This document shows positions 49,394-62,168 of a stretch of 64,000 nt of DNA, one piece after another. Both the position numbers and the translations under genes were made by a program. The notes below the pieces were generated by a model. That model searched no databases. It was not told the origin of the DNA and saw nothing but the letters and a program-made list of their open reading frames with translations. The DNA is taken from positions 930,001-994,000 of the forward strand of contig JANTUC010000011.1 in the NCBI GenBank assembly GCA_026873275.1, in the 5' to 3' direction. This DNA comes from Pseudopithomyces maydicus. Its lineage: Eukaryota > Ascomycota > Dothideomycetes > Pleosporales > Didymosphaeriaceae. The stretch's first letter is position 1. Every line of letters starts with the position of its first letter.

Positions 49394-51100
49394 TTAATAC
49401 TTAGTATAAGACCCCTTAGCCTCCTTTAAGTCCATATAACGTTGAGGCATAGATAATATACAATTATCTATTATTTCTTATAGTATTTTATGCCACTCTT
49501 CAGAAATAACTCTTTTATACTTATTTAAATCCTCTAATTTTGAAATATTTGGTAAACGCCAATTATAGCGTTTATTAACTCTATTTTTTAAAATAGACCA
49601 AATATTTTCTATAGGATTTAAATCAGGACTAAAAGCTGGGTGAGTAAAAAGCTTAATTTTATTACGGTTAAACCATAATAAAGCTTTATTACTTTTATGA
49701 ATTTTCGAGTTATCTTGTTGAAATTGCCAACCTAATTAGATATTAGTATAAAGTTTATAAAAAAATTAATATATAATAATATATTAATTATATATTATTA
49801 TATATTAAAAGAAAGGGGTAAAATAAAAAGGTAATATTTACCGTGTTTAATATACGGTTTAACTTCTTTTTAAGAACTTTTTCAATATAGTCCTCTGTTT
49901 TAAAAGACGTCTTATTTAAAGAGTCTTTTATAAAGACTAAATTCGATCTTCCTCCTATCCAAATAGCGCCCTAAACTTGAACCGAAATATCATGCCCTAT
50001 ATTTTAATTAGTAAGCAATATTATAAAAAACTAAAATATTTAAAAAATTCTATAATTTAAATAGAATTTTTTAAATATTTTAGTTTTTTAAAAAATCTAT
50101 TTTACATACCTCTATTAATATTTGAAACCAAACCGTCACCTATTTTAGATTTTCTTTTTTTCTATAATACTCCTGTCTAGATCCATGTCCTCTTTCTATT
50201 GCTGACTCATCAGAAAATATAACTCTAAAAAAATCTATTTTTTTTATATTTTTTAATTGATTTTTTGCGTATATAAAACGCTTTTTTTTATTTTTTTATC
50301 CAAATAAGGCTTTTTAAAAGAAGTATTACAAGAATAACCTTCTTCTTTTAAAAACCTTTGTAACGTCCGTTTTGAAATATCCAAATTATTAATCGATATT
50401 AACTCATTATTTTGAACTTTTGGATTTTTTATAAAATCTCGATTAATAACTCTTTTTTGTCTATTTTGAATTTTTTTAATTGGCTTATTTTGAGTCTTTT
50501 TTAAATCTAGGGTTTTTATATTTTTATTTTGTTTTTTATCTTTAATTCGACGAATTGCGTTATAAACTGACGATTTAGGCTTTTTTGTAATATTTGAAAT
50601 AGTATTAATAGAAATATGTTAAGACCACGAGGGTAGCTAGTCCTAGAGGTTAAGGTTGGTTCTCGGGCAGGAGCAACTTACGGAGGGAGAAGGGTTATCG
50701 ACTGCGTGAGCGGGTCGATAGGGTAGTCGGTATTAGTATCACGTATGATACTAAATCAACAAGGGGGCCTGAGTGAATCCAAACGATAGATTGATAAACA
50801 GGTTGAACACGAGTATCCACAAAGGAAACTCGGGTTCCTATATACTTAGGTTGCTCAGCTGCTCAGTATCACTGATCACTAAGCACATCACGTGTTTGAT
50901 CAGTGCTCAGTGCCACTGAGCAACTGAGCACGTCACATAATTAGTCTAATAGTGGCTTGGCGCCTTATCTGGCCATATCCTGGGCCCGTCATCCATCATA
51001 AGCGCCCAATCCCCCTCCTCCACATTCTGGTTCGTAACAAAATATTATTAATATATAATTCTTCTACCTTTTCCTCCAATTTTGAGAATTTTGGAGCCAT
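49394..51100 (-). pseudogene. Tc1 transposase, copy 2 (split by solo LTR)
   Basis: Same reading frame as copies 1 and 3, from MAPKFSKLEEK at 51100 to the YTKY end at 49394. It is interrupted by the solo LTR at 50617-51039 after the helix-turn-helix start. It carries the same frameshift before FSDESA and the same internal TAA near the C-terminus. Two AT-rich intron-like segments are present, the first with a long hairpin. Confidence 0.82.
50617..51039 (-). repeat. Solo LTR, family A, inside Tc1 copy 2
   Basis: 423 bp, TGTTAAGACC to TTCGTAACA on the plus strand, with TSD AAATA (50612-50616 and 51040-51044). It is the reverse complement in orientation of the copy at 16963 and shares its U5 half. 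It is unmutated by RIP. Confidence 0.9.
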
Positions 51101-51555
51101 TTTGAGGAAATAGGTGTTTAAAATTAAAAAGTAAAAAGATATTACTATAAACTAAAAAACTATTCAAAAATCACGTGATTTAAGCTTACGTAATTTTTGA
51201 ATTAAAATTGACTATAATACTAATTAATTATTTAGTTAGTAAACTAGTCTCGAAAATTCAGTCACGTGACCTGTACTAACCATATTAGGTTAGAAAATTA
51301 AAAAATTAAAAATTTATACGTTCAAAAAAAATATTAAGGATTTTAATTTTTACTTTTTTTTAACCCTAACTTTACCTAATTTTAAAAAAATAGACTAAGC
51401 TATTTTAGGCAATTTTAAATTGAAAACATTAACTTTATAACTTTTTCTAAAAGTTTAATATTTCGAAAAAAATTAAAAACTAATACTCAATTTACTATAA
51501 TTTTTTTAAAAAAGCTATTTTTTGGATTACTTTTTTAATCTGTCACCCTACTGTA

Positions 51556-54500
51556 ATAAAGATAGTATTTTATTATAAGTTAAAAGAAAATATCTGGCAG
51601 TATAACTAATTCTATATAATATATTATATATTTAGCCTTACTACTGCGCACTATAGTACCTCTAGAATAATAAATTAAGTTAGATTCTTTACTATATAAC
51701 AATAAGTAATTATTATTACTATTTCTATTTATACTTTAATATTATAAGTAGTTCCTATAATTAGTAATTCTTTTCTATCTATAAATATTAGTATATTTTA
51801 TTTACGCTCCTTTAAGGTATCCTTATAAACTAAGTATAGTACCCTTATTATACTCTCTTAAATTAGGTTAATTTATAATTTAATATTAATAAGGTATTTT
51901 GCTTAGTACTTATCTTTATTAAATTATATTTATAAGGTAGAAAGTTTTTATATAAGTATAGCTAAGCTACTATTCTACTTCTATATTTAAATCTTTTCTA
52001 TAATATTATTATCTCTTTAAGTCTCCTAAATATCTCTTTTATTAAATATTTAGTATTTTATTTTCTTAATTTTTATAACTTCTTTAGATAGGGCTCTAAA
52101 ATCTATAGCTTTTTAATTCTATTCTAAATACCTTTAAGCTAAATATATTAATCTCTGCTTTTTTAATATTAGTGTATTAGACTAGCTAATAGAATAGTAT
52201 ATAAATAATTTATATACTATTTTACTAGCCTAGTCCCCCTCTTTTTATTATTTATAGCTTAGTAAACCTTATCTACTTTAATTAAATAGTATATTTCAGA
52301 TATAGTATTTCTTTCTATAAATTAAATTAATTTATTTTATTAGGTATAATTAGTCTCCTTTTCTTAGTTAATAGCTTATTATAATGATTAATAAAATCTA
52401 GAATAATAAATAAGATCTTCTATAATAAGATACTAAACCTCTTAATTTAATAACCTTTAAATAATATCTACTTTAGAAGTTTTTAGATTAATACTTTAGT
52501 ATCTTCTATTTAACTAGACTCTTAATTATAAAGGCTCTCTTATTACTTTACTTAGAGTATTAACTAGAGATATTATATATTTTTATAGGAAGTTTATTAA
52601 GGGCCGCTTAAAAAAATTTAAAAGTCTAAATCTCTATATAATAAATAATAGAGTTATTAAGTTTTAAGTATTTTACTTAATAGAAGAGTATAGAATAAAA
52701 GGATTAAATATAAACGCTTATTAACTAACTATATTATTTTAATTATAATAAAATATTATCTTTAAAGTAGTACGGCTTTACAGGCCGCTTTAAAAGACTT
52801 TTTAAGCCTTTATAGTAAAAGTATAAGGTTATAATAGGGTAAAGTTACTATTAGGCGGAGGCTATAATAATTTATATAATTAAAATTTAATTTATATATT
52901 TACCTCCTTTAAATTCCTTTTAAAGTAATCCTCTTTAAAGCTATTAATTATATTATAGAGGGCGGGATATATTTTTTATAAACTATTTTTAAATATATTA
53001 GTTGCCTTAAAGAGGACTTTAAAATTATATTTATTTATTATAACTTTTAATATACTATTACTCTATACCTACGCCCTAAAAATTATAAATAAAATATTAG
53101 TTTATAACTTTAGCTAAACCTTTTAATAGGTTTAATTTTATACCTATTAATTAATAACTTAGAATCTCTCTTTAACCTTCTATAGAAGCTACTTATATTA
53201 CCCTATAAATAAAATTATACTAGATACGTCTCCTAGTAAGTAGTTTATATTACTAAATTAAAAGTAAAAGAACTTAAAAGACTAATTATAAAAATAATAG
53301 GTTTAATTCTTTTTATATAGTTAAATAAGCTGTAGGTAATAATTTATATTATATTTTAATAATATATAGCTAAAATATATCCTATTATTTTTTTATTTAC
53401 TTTTAGGTATCTAGCTTCCGTCCCTATACTAGTTCTACTATAAATAAGGCCCCCTATTTTACTAAAGGCTAGTATAGCTTTATAGGGGCTTTAATAAATT
53501 TATAAGTAGTTTAATATTTTTATTTAAACTATTTAAGTAGGTAGTGTTACAAGGGGTTCCTACTTACCTGGTCCGTGTGAGGGCAGGTAGGCTTCTCAGG
53601 AGCCTTGCGGGTATTCAGTGGTCGAGTGACGGTTAGGCAACGGATGGTGCGAATATCCCTATCCTGCTGGTGAGAGCAAGACAACTATCTTCTGTGAAGG
53701 CTGACGATCCTTGGTTGTAAAGAAGAGCTTCGATTTAGCTATGAGCGAGTATGCGAAGATACATAAGAAGTTGACTACGAAGAATAGGAAATGTACAGAG
53801 AGCGTCCTAGACTATATACCATTCTGTCCATCCTTCGCTGTCCCCGGACCTACCGGTCTGCTCCCGTAGGTTCCGTCTGCTTGGCGGGAGCAACTCCCTT
53901 TGCTCCCGTAGATCCTGTCCTTCGGACGGGAGCAATCGCTCTGCTCCCATGAATTCTGTCTTCTTAGCGGGAGCAACTGCTCTGCTCCCGCCAAGACCTG
54001 GTGCTCCCGGGATCTCGCGTTCTTGGCGGGATCACGGTCACGTGATGCGTCGTCTAGCTGGCCCCGCTGTCTAGCGTATGGCTGACCATCACCTTTGCCT
54101 TGGTCGCTGGCGTCCTGCATGTAATTCTTTCCTGCTGTCTTACGGTTTCTTGTCGTGATCGTAACAGGTAGCTAATCTAGCTAGTTAATTTAATATAATT
54201 TAACTTAGGAAGTATCCTAAGGACTTTATATTTTAATTAATATTTTTTATCCTTTAGAGGTACTTATAGCCTAATTTTTTAATAATTAATATAACTTTTT
54301 AAGTATTTAGGCTTATTCTTTTTAAGTTCTTATATAATTATTATATCTTTATATCTCTATTAGCCTTAGGAGCAACCTTAAGATAACTTAATAATATTAA
54401 TATTACTTATAGTTAAATAATTAATAATACTTATAGGTAATTATACTAATTTGCCTATTTCATATCCCTAATTAAAATAAAATTATAGGTATACTAAGTA

Positions 54501-54695
54501 TTCTAGCTTATATATATAGAATTATAATTTAAAATACCCCTCCTCTACTTCTCTAATTCTTTTATAAAAGTATAGATAGCGTCTATATTATATATAAATA
54601 GGCTATTAGGTATAAGCCTAAGTAATAATATATATAATAATATATACTCTTTATCTTACTAATATAATTTTTTAAAAAAGAAGAAGCCTTTCTTA
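51556..54695 (-). pseudogene. G4: gypsy-like relic, inverted relative of 43.3-45.8 kb
   Basis: Read on the minus strand this segment aligns with the plus-strand region 43330-45830 of G3 (for example CCTTACTACTGCGCACTATAG at 51633 against the complement of 45715-45735). It begins abruptly at the right border of Tc1 copy 2 and ends at the left border of copy 3. A family B solo LTR interrupts it. It probably represents gag/protease sequence; no motif is readable. Confidence 0.5.
53545..54166 (-). repeat. Solo LTR, family B, copy 2
   Basis: 622 bp, TGTTACAAGG to GATCGTAACA on the plus strand, TSD GGTAG (53540-53544 and 54167-54171). It is GC-rich and seemingly free of RIP, unlike copy 1. Four imperfect GGGAGCAA..TGCTCCC units lie between about 53860 and 54010, and a CACGTGA motif lies at about 54040. 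A 102-codon frame inside it (53812-54120, minus) has repeat-derived composition and is not taken as a gene. Confidence 0.9.
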
Positions 54696-55209
54696 TACAG
54701 TAGGGTGACAGACAAAAAGCGTAATCCAAAAAATAGCTTTTTTAAAAAAATTATAGTAAATTGAGTATTAGTTTTTAATTTTTTCGAAATATTAAACTTT
54801 TAGAAAAAGTTATAAAGTTAATGTTTTCAATTTAAAATTGCCTAAAATAGCTTAGTCTATTTTTTTAAAATTAGGTAAAGTTAGGGTTAAAAAAAAGTAA
54901 AAATTAAAATCCTTAATATTTTTTTGAACGTATAAATTTTTAATTTTTTAATTTTCTAACCTAATATGGTTAGTACAGGTCACGTGACTGAATTTTCGAG
55001 ACTAGTTTACTAACTAAATAATTAATTAGTATTATAGTCAATTTTAATTCAAAAATTACGTAAGCTTAAATCACGTGATTTTTGAATAGTTTTTTAGTTT
55101 ATAGTAATATCTTTTTACTTTTTAATTTTAAACACCTATTTCCTCAAAATGGCTCCAAAATTCTCAAAATTGGAGGAAAAGGTAGAAGAATTATATATTA
55201 ATAATATTT

Positions 55210-55632
55210 TGTTACGAACCAGAATGTGGAGGAGGGGGATTGGGCGCTTATGATGGATGACGGGCCCAGGATATGGCCAGATAAGGCGCCAAGCCACTAT
55301 TAGACTAATTATGTGACGTGCTCAGTTGCTCAGTGGCACTGAGCACTGATCAAACACGTGATGTGCTTAGTGATCAGTGATACTGAGCAGCTGAGCAACC
55401 TAAGTATATAGGAACCCGAGTTTCCTTTGTGGATACTCGTGTTCAACCTGTTTATCAATCTATCGTTTGGATTCACTCAGGCCCCCTTGTTGATTTAGTA
55501 TCATACGTGATACTAATACCGACTACCCTATCGACCCGCTCACGCAGTCGATAACCCTTCTCCCTCCGTAAGTTGCTCCTGCCCGAGAACCAACCTTAAC
55601 CTCTAGGACTAGCTACCCTCGTGGTCTTAACA
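55210..55632 (+). repeat. Solo LTR, family A, inside Tc1 copy 3
   Basis: 423 bp, TGTTACGAACC to GTCTTAACA, TSD TATTT (55205-55209 and 55633-55637). It is the same insertion as at 50617, seen in the inverted duplicate. Confidence 0.9.
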
Positions 55633-56158
55633 TATTTCTATTAATACTATTTCAAATATTACAAAAAAGCCTAAATCGTCAGTTTATAACGCAATTCGTC
55701 GAATTAAAGATAAAAAACAAAATAAAAATATAAAAACCCTAGATTTAAAAAAGACTCAAAATAAGCCAATTAAAAAAATTCAAAATAGACAAAAAAGAGT
55801 TATTAATCGAGATTTTATAAAAAATCCAAAAGTTCAAAATAATGAGTTAATATCGATTAATAATTTGGATATTTCAAAACGGACGTTACAAAGGTTTTTA
55901 AAAGAAGAAGGTTATTCTTGTAATACTTCTTTTAAAAAGCCTTATTTGGATAAAAAAATAAAAAAAGCGTTTTATATACGCAAAAAATCAATTAAAAAAT
56001 ATAAAAAAAATAGATTTTTTTAGAGTTATATTTTCTGATGAGTCAGCAATAGAAAGAGGACATGGATCTAGACAGGAGTATTATAGAAAAAAAGAAAATC
56101 TAAAATAGGTGACGGTTTGGTTTCAAATATTAATAGAGGTATGTAAAATAGATTTTTT

Positions 56159-56223
56159 AAAAAACTAAAATATTTAAAAAATTCTATTTAAATTATAGAA
56201 TTTTTTAAATATTTTAGTTTTTT
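56159..56223. repeat. Perfect 29-bp inverted repeat inside transposase intron 1
   Basis: Two 29-bp arms (56159-56187 and 56195-56223) are exact complements around a 7-base loop, TTAAATT. It lies inside a 113-nt segment with GTATGT and TATAG borders. The same structure is present in copies 1 (about 36222-36287) and 2 (about 50028-50093). Confidence 0.85.
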
Positions 56224-56987
56224 ATAATATTGCTTACTAATTAAAATATAGGGCATGATATTTCGGTTCAAGTTTAGGGCGCTATTTGGATAGGAGGAAG
56301 ATCGAATTTAGTCTTTATAAAAGACTCTTTAAATAAGACGTCTTTTAAAACAGAGGACTATATTGAAAAAGTTCTTAAAAAAGAAGTTAAACCGTATATT
56401 AAACACGGTAAATATTACCTTTTTATTTTACCCCTTTCTTTTAATATATAATAATATATAATTAATATATTATTATATATTAATTTTTTTATAAACTTTA
56501 TACTAATATCTAATTAGGTTGGCAATTTCAACAAGATAACTCGAAAATTCATAAAAGTAATAAAGCTTTATTATGGTTTAACCGTAATAAAATTAAGCTT
56601 TTTACTCACCCAGCTTTTAGTCCTGATTTAAATCCTATAGAAAATATTTGGTCTATTTTAAAAAATAGAGTTAATAAACGCTATAATTGGCGTTTACCAA
56701 ATATTTCAAAATTAGAGGATTTAAATAAGTATAAAAGAGTTATTTCTGAAGAGTGGCATAAAATACTATAAGAAATAATAGATAATTGTATATTATCTAT
56801 GCCTCAACGTTATATGGACTTAAAGGAGGCTAAGGGGTCTTATACTAAGTATTAAATAAATTTAATACTTAATTTATCTTGTTGAAATTGAATTTTTTTA
56901 ATTAATTATTGTGAAAAAACTAGTTAATAAATATATAAAGCTTTTTTAATATATTTATTAATATAAGACTAGTAATAAAATAAATCT

Positions 56988-58130
56988 TTTTTTTTTTTAA
57001 TAAGAAAATTGCTGTTTGCAACTACCTAGTGATAAGGAAATGAGCTCTATGTACTATACAACTAATAACCGGCTCTTGAATAGTGTTCTTTTCTTCTAAT
57101 TTATACAACCACACTATAGTTCGAACTTATGCTGCTATGCAATTGCCAAGACAGTAGCTTTAGATATAAAAAACACCAAAGCATGCTCTGCCATCCAGTA
57201 CCATCGAAATAAAATAACAGATACAAATAACAATCCAAATAAAACCTTTTAGTCCCAACAGATACCAGGCAACACCTCATTATAACTAAGATTACTTTTT
57301 AAAACGTCTAATTCAATTTAGGGAGACTCAACAGCAATAGCTGGTCCCAACGTCTAATATAATATATATTTTAATATTTTTACAGCTTGGTTGCATCTTA
57401 TTACACTTCTACTCCTAAAACATCTTTCTCTACTTCTAAGACTTCTACTGCTATTTCTAAATAACTAGGAAGTAAATAAAATAATTAGGCCGTTCTTCAA
57501 AGGCTTTAGGGGCAAAAAGCTATCGAAATAGAATAATAAAATAGATACCACGGCCCCTCTAAGCAAAGAACGCCTAGCAAAGCTACAATTATATACTAGA
57601 AAGGTAGTTCGCGACAATAATAAAATAGCCCTAATTCTAAGGCTTTTATTACTGGACACCAGATACAGACTCGCTCTAGAACTTAGTAGGTTAAAACCCT
57701 AGGATTCATGCTGGTGCTGGTGCTGGTGCTAATCCTGGTAAATATAGATTTCTAGAACAAATCCTGTATTTCTTTTATAGGATCTCAGGTCAAAATCATA
57801 GAAAATATACTAAAAGACGACAATTATTAGTTAACTAAAGATAAAGGTAACTAGAAGAGGAAGATAGATTTAAACAAAGATCTAAAGGATATTCTTAAGC
57901 CTCATAAAGAGAAAGCTTGGGTAAAGGGCGCAGTAGAGGTTTAGGAGCGTCTCATAGGTACAAAATAGTAGTCGTTGTAGTATCTAATTATACTAAATCT
58001 ATTTTCTTTCGAAATAACTTCTCATGCAATTGAATAAATCTTCTATGTGTACTTTACAACTAATCAAATAATCGCTCGTTGTATCAATCATTAGAACTTT
58101 CTGGAACCTGTGGGTCTCGATCGAGACCGG
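56988..58130 (-). mobile_element. Poly(A) retroposon, copy 3 (inside Tc1 copy 3)
   Basis: 1143 bp in inverse orientation, TSD AAAATAAATCT (56977-56987 and 58131-58141), the complement of that in copy 2. It is therefore the same insertion event, later duplicated with its host. Confidence 0.9.
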
Positions 58131-58398
58131 AAAATAAATCTAAAAAAACTAAATTTTATACGCTAAAAAAAATTATAACTAATTATATTTTGTATTTTTT
58201 TCTACCCTAAAATCACTGCCAAATCTACCCCCTAAAAGATTGCATAAGCTAGCTTAGCGCTAGGCCTAAGAGAATTCCCTAGATTTTCTCTATTTTTTTA
58301 TTATTTTTTCATAATTTTATCTAATTATTTGATAGAGTTATAAGCTTTTAAAAACTATTAAAAAAACGATTACGCTTTTTGTCTGTCACCCTACTGTA

Positions 58399-61300
58399 TA
58401 AAATCCGCGCTCCTTCTATTACTAAAAAATATAGATAATAGAGCCCGCCTTTATATTACCTTATTAATAAGGCTAGCTTTAGAATACTAATAAAAAATAT
58501 ATTATAGTAATATAGTTCTCAGCTTAAATAGTTAACCCTATAAGGCTAGCTATAATCTTTATATATTTATAATAAATTATTTAGTCTTATTCTACGTTAT
58601 ATATTAAATATTTTAGTCCTTTAGAGACTCCCGCGCAGTGCGTATTATATTATATTTTAAATACTTTTACTTATTTATTATAAGTTAATATTTTCTTATA
58701 TAATTGCTTTTTTAAAATTCTTTTTAAAAATTACACTATCTGCTAATCTAACTATTTATATTTATAAAAATATGTACCCTCCTATATAATATAATTATAT
58801 ACTATTAATTTATCTTCCTAATCTTGCGCAACGTTATTAAGGAAAAGAATATAAATACTTTTAATATATTTAAGTACTTAGTACTTTATATGTATAATTT
58901 TTTTAATTATTATACTATTTAACGCTATCCTAATAAATAGTAGCTAGAAGAGATTCTAAAATATTTTATAATAATTATTTAGTTATATTGCGCTCTTCTA
59001 TAATTTATAAAAGTCTATTTATATCTACTTTTACTATATTTACCAACTAAAACTATATATTTTCTATTATTAGAGTTATATTATTAATTATTTTTAGGTT
59101 AAATAGGGCGGGTAAAATAAAGGTATTTATCATAAAAGGGCGGCTTAGTACTGCCTTTAGTATAAATAATAGTATTATTTTATAAAAGAGAATAGTCTTT
59201 TATATGCATTTTCTAACTAGGCTTATAAATAAACTCTATAGAGACTTTAAAGCCTACTCTATTATTTAGATAGTATAGAATAAAATTAAGTTAATTACTA
59301 AAATAAATATTTAAAAGCTTATAAAACTTTTAACTTAAAAAATAAAAAAATTTATTTTAAATTTATCTTTATAAGCTCTTCTTCTTTCTAGGGACTAATT
59401 AAGATAAGTAAGAATAAATTTTTTAAATAGAACTAAAGCTGCTACCTATATTTAAATTCTTTAATAAAGAGTTATTATCCTTTTAGCTTCTCTAAGTCCC
59501 CTAATAATCTATTTATATATTAAAAATTTAAAAGGCTAAGTGCAACTTTTAACTAATTAAAATTATTTATTTTATTTTTATTAGTCTTTTTCTAAATTGC
59601 TATAAAGGCAGCTTTAAGTTTTTAGATATTTATAATAATAAAGTGCTATACTTTATTAATTCTAGATTTTAATATTTAGCTCTTATTAAGTTAATATATA
59701 ATTCAAGTAAATAGAAGCTAATAAATACCTATTAATTTCTTAGTCTATATAGTAATATACTGTAACCTAATTAAAATATTATATTATATTTATAATTATA
59801 AAGAGTATAGCTAAATAATATTATTAAATAACTTAAAGCCCTAATATTCCTTTATCCTTTTAATTATATTAATTATTTTCTTTATATACTTCTTTTTTAA
59901 AGTTTATATATCTTAAATTTATAGATAGATCTCTATTAATACTAAGAGTCTTTTAAAGAGTTAAGTTACTTCTTAATTCTACTTAATATATTTTACTAGT
60001 ACTATAATAATAATAATAAATTTTATAAAGTTGTTGCTGTATATATATAGAATTTTTTAATAAGTTTTCTAATATATAACTAGCGACCACTAATAAGCGG
60101 TATATAGGTAATTATTAATAATTAAGTTTCTATTTAGTAGAATATATTATTAATAGTTAGCTAAATTATTAAATCTTTATAATATTATTTATTAGCTGCT
60201 ATCTAATTATGTAATATATATTTTAGGGCTCTTCTAGTTATAGCTTAACATTATAGTAACTATAATAAAAGGAATATTTTTTATAAATAGTATTTATTTA
60301 GTAGTCTTTCGCCTTATAAGCTATCTCTTTTAATTTATTTTTAATACTTTATTTCTTTTAAGAATTCTAGGCAGGTGTTAAAAATAATTAATATTTTAAA
60401 ATAAATAATAAAAGTTAGGGTATTAATAAAGATAGTTAATAAATTTATAGAGTAGAAGAAAGTAGAGTAGGTAATAAAAATATCTTTTTTATTTATTATT
60501 TCTTTAATTTTAATTTTTATTTACACCCCGCTCGTTCTTTATTATTATTTAATAATTACCTAATTTATAAATAAATAAAATATTTTATTCTTTAACTACT
60601 ACTCTATAGACCCTTTTTTTAACTTAACTCCTCTTTTTATACGCCCCTAAATTTACTATTTTTTTATTAAATTTATTATTTAATATCCTTCTTTTTTACT
60701 TATATTTAACTACTATTTTTATTAACCCCTTAATTTTAATTTATAAGGCTCCCGCATTCACGCTGCGCTTATATAATATAATATTATATTTATTTATAAT
60801 TATTATAAGTTATTTTATTTATTTATTATATTTAGCTGGGCCTCCTATTAATATTATAAATATTATTTTATTTTTTAATTATTAATTAGGACGCTATCTA
60901 TTACTAAGCTAATTTAAGAATATTTACTCCGCGAGTTTATGCTATTATTAAATTATACTATATATTACTATATAAAGGCTAATAATTCTAAAGAGATCTA
61001 ATAAAGGTTAGTATAGTTAATTAAGTTAAATTAATTAATAAAATAGTAAACAGGTTATTTATATGCTATTTTATTAATTAGTGCATTACGCTAGTGCGCC
61101 CTAGTATTATTTTAAATTATAAAAATACTAAATATTTCTATTACTATTATCTTAACTATATACGTATAAAAAACCTAAAATTTTTTATATTTATATACCT
61201 ATAATCCTTTTAAACTTTTTATTATAGTTTTTTATAACTTTTATACTATAAAGCTAATTCTTTTCCTTAGAATTCTAACTTTAAAATATTAAATAAACTT

Positions 61301-62168
61301 TTTATTATTACTTACTGCTCCTCATTATTTAATAAAATATTTAAATTATCCTCTTTTAAATACTTAAAATAGTTATTTCTATAAATATTAGCATAGGGGA
61401 TCCTAATATTAAAGTAGTATAATTAATATTCTAGTATTACTAGTTTAGAGTTTCTATTTTAAAAATATTAATTCTTTATTACTTATAACTATATTTCCTA
61501 AATATCCTTTAAATTTTTATTATAATTTAGGTCGCTATTCTATAATCGCAGGGGTAACATAGAGTTATTTTTTATTTTTAATTAATAGAATATCTTAAGC
61601 TTATATTTTAATATAATTATATAAAACTTTATTTTATCTAATTTAGCAAGACGGTAGTAACTATAATTTTAATATATTTTAACTACTTTATATAGTTTTA
61701 GCTATTTTAAGTTAAATTTTTACTCTTTAAATATATTTATTTTTCTAAGCAAATCTTATAGCAGAATTATATTTCTTATATTAATATCCTAGTAGAGGAT
61801 TTTTTTATAAGTATTTTAGTATTTTTTTCTAAGTTATATTCTCCGCGTATACTTTTTAAATTTTATAATAATTTTATTATAAATATTTAGCTGCACTACT
61901 TATATAGCTAGTAATTATTCTTTATTATATACTAAATTCTATAGAAGTATCTACTAGACTAGGATTTTTAGCTTTATTAAAAAAATAGAATTTTATTTTA
62001 TTATTAGCTGTATAGGCGGGCAGCTAATAAACTTATTAATTAATATTTTATTTACTAGCAGCATTATAAAAAAAATTATTTATTTTTTCTTTTTATAGCT
62101 TTGCTAGGGCTTTTATAATAGAAATATAATTAAATTCTATAAAGTTATTTACCTAAAGATTCTATACT
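58399..62168 (-). other. RIP-degraded repeat, possibly a retrotransposon relic
   Basis: About 3.8 kb saturated in A and T with no open frame. The minus strand near 59600-59300 gives a weak resemblance to the region between gypsy RT and RNase H, but I could not confirm it. No LTRs, terminal repeats or TSDs were recognised. It may be the continuation of G4 or a separate element. Confidence 0.35.

Larger units (their letters stand above)
47854..51553 (-). mobile_element. Composite Tc1-type transposon, copy 2 (carries retroposon and solo LTR)
   Basis: 3700 bp between inverted repeats CAGTAGGGTGACAGACAAAA and a complementary right end, flanked by TA (47852-47853 and 51554-51555). It contains the retroposon at 48120 and a family A solo LTR at 50617. 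Without these it is about 2.12 kb, like copy 1. It is almost identical, in inverse orientation, to 54698-58396. Confidence 0.92.
55149..56855 (+). pseudogene. Tc1 transposase, copy 3 (split by solo LTR)
   Basis: MAPKFSKLEEKVEELYINN starts at 55149. After the LTR the frame continues with KPKSSVYNAIRRIKDKK, then RDFIKNPKVQNNELISINN and SKRTLQRFLKEEGYSC. A frameshift in an A-run near 56008 separates this from FSDESAIERGHGSRQEYY. Removing 56139-56251 and 56408-56517 joins the flanking frames (..HG-WQFQQDNSKIH..), which supports both as introns. The DD34E triad is present. A TAA near 56768 precedes the conserved SMPQRYMDLKEAKGSYTKY end. Confidence 0.82.
54698..58396 (+). mobile_element. Composite Tc1-type transposon, copy 3 (inverse of copy 2)
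   Basis: 3699 bp, flanked by TA (54696-54697 and 58397-58398). It carries the same solo LTR and the same retroposon at the same internal positions, with the same internal TSDs, as copy 2. Only a few one-base indels in homopolymers were noticed. Transposase is on the plus strand. Confidence 0.92.

Noticed and set aside
53812..54120. 102-codon minus-strand frame
   Set aside because: Entirely inside the family B solo LTR, and its repeated residues come from the GGGAGCA tandem units. The other copy of the LTR has no such frame.
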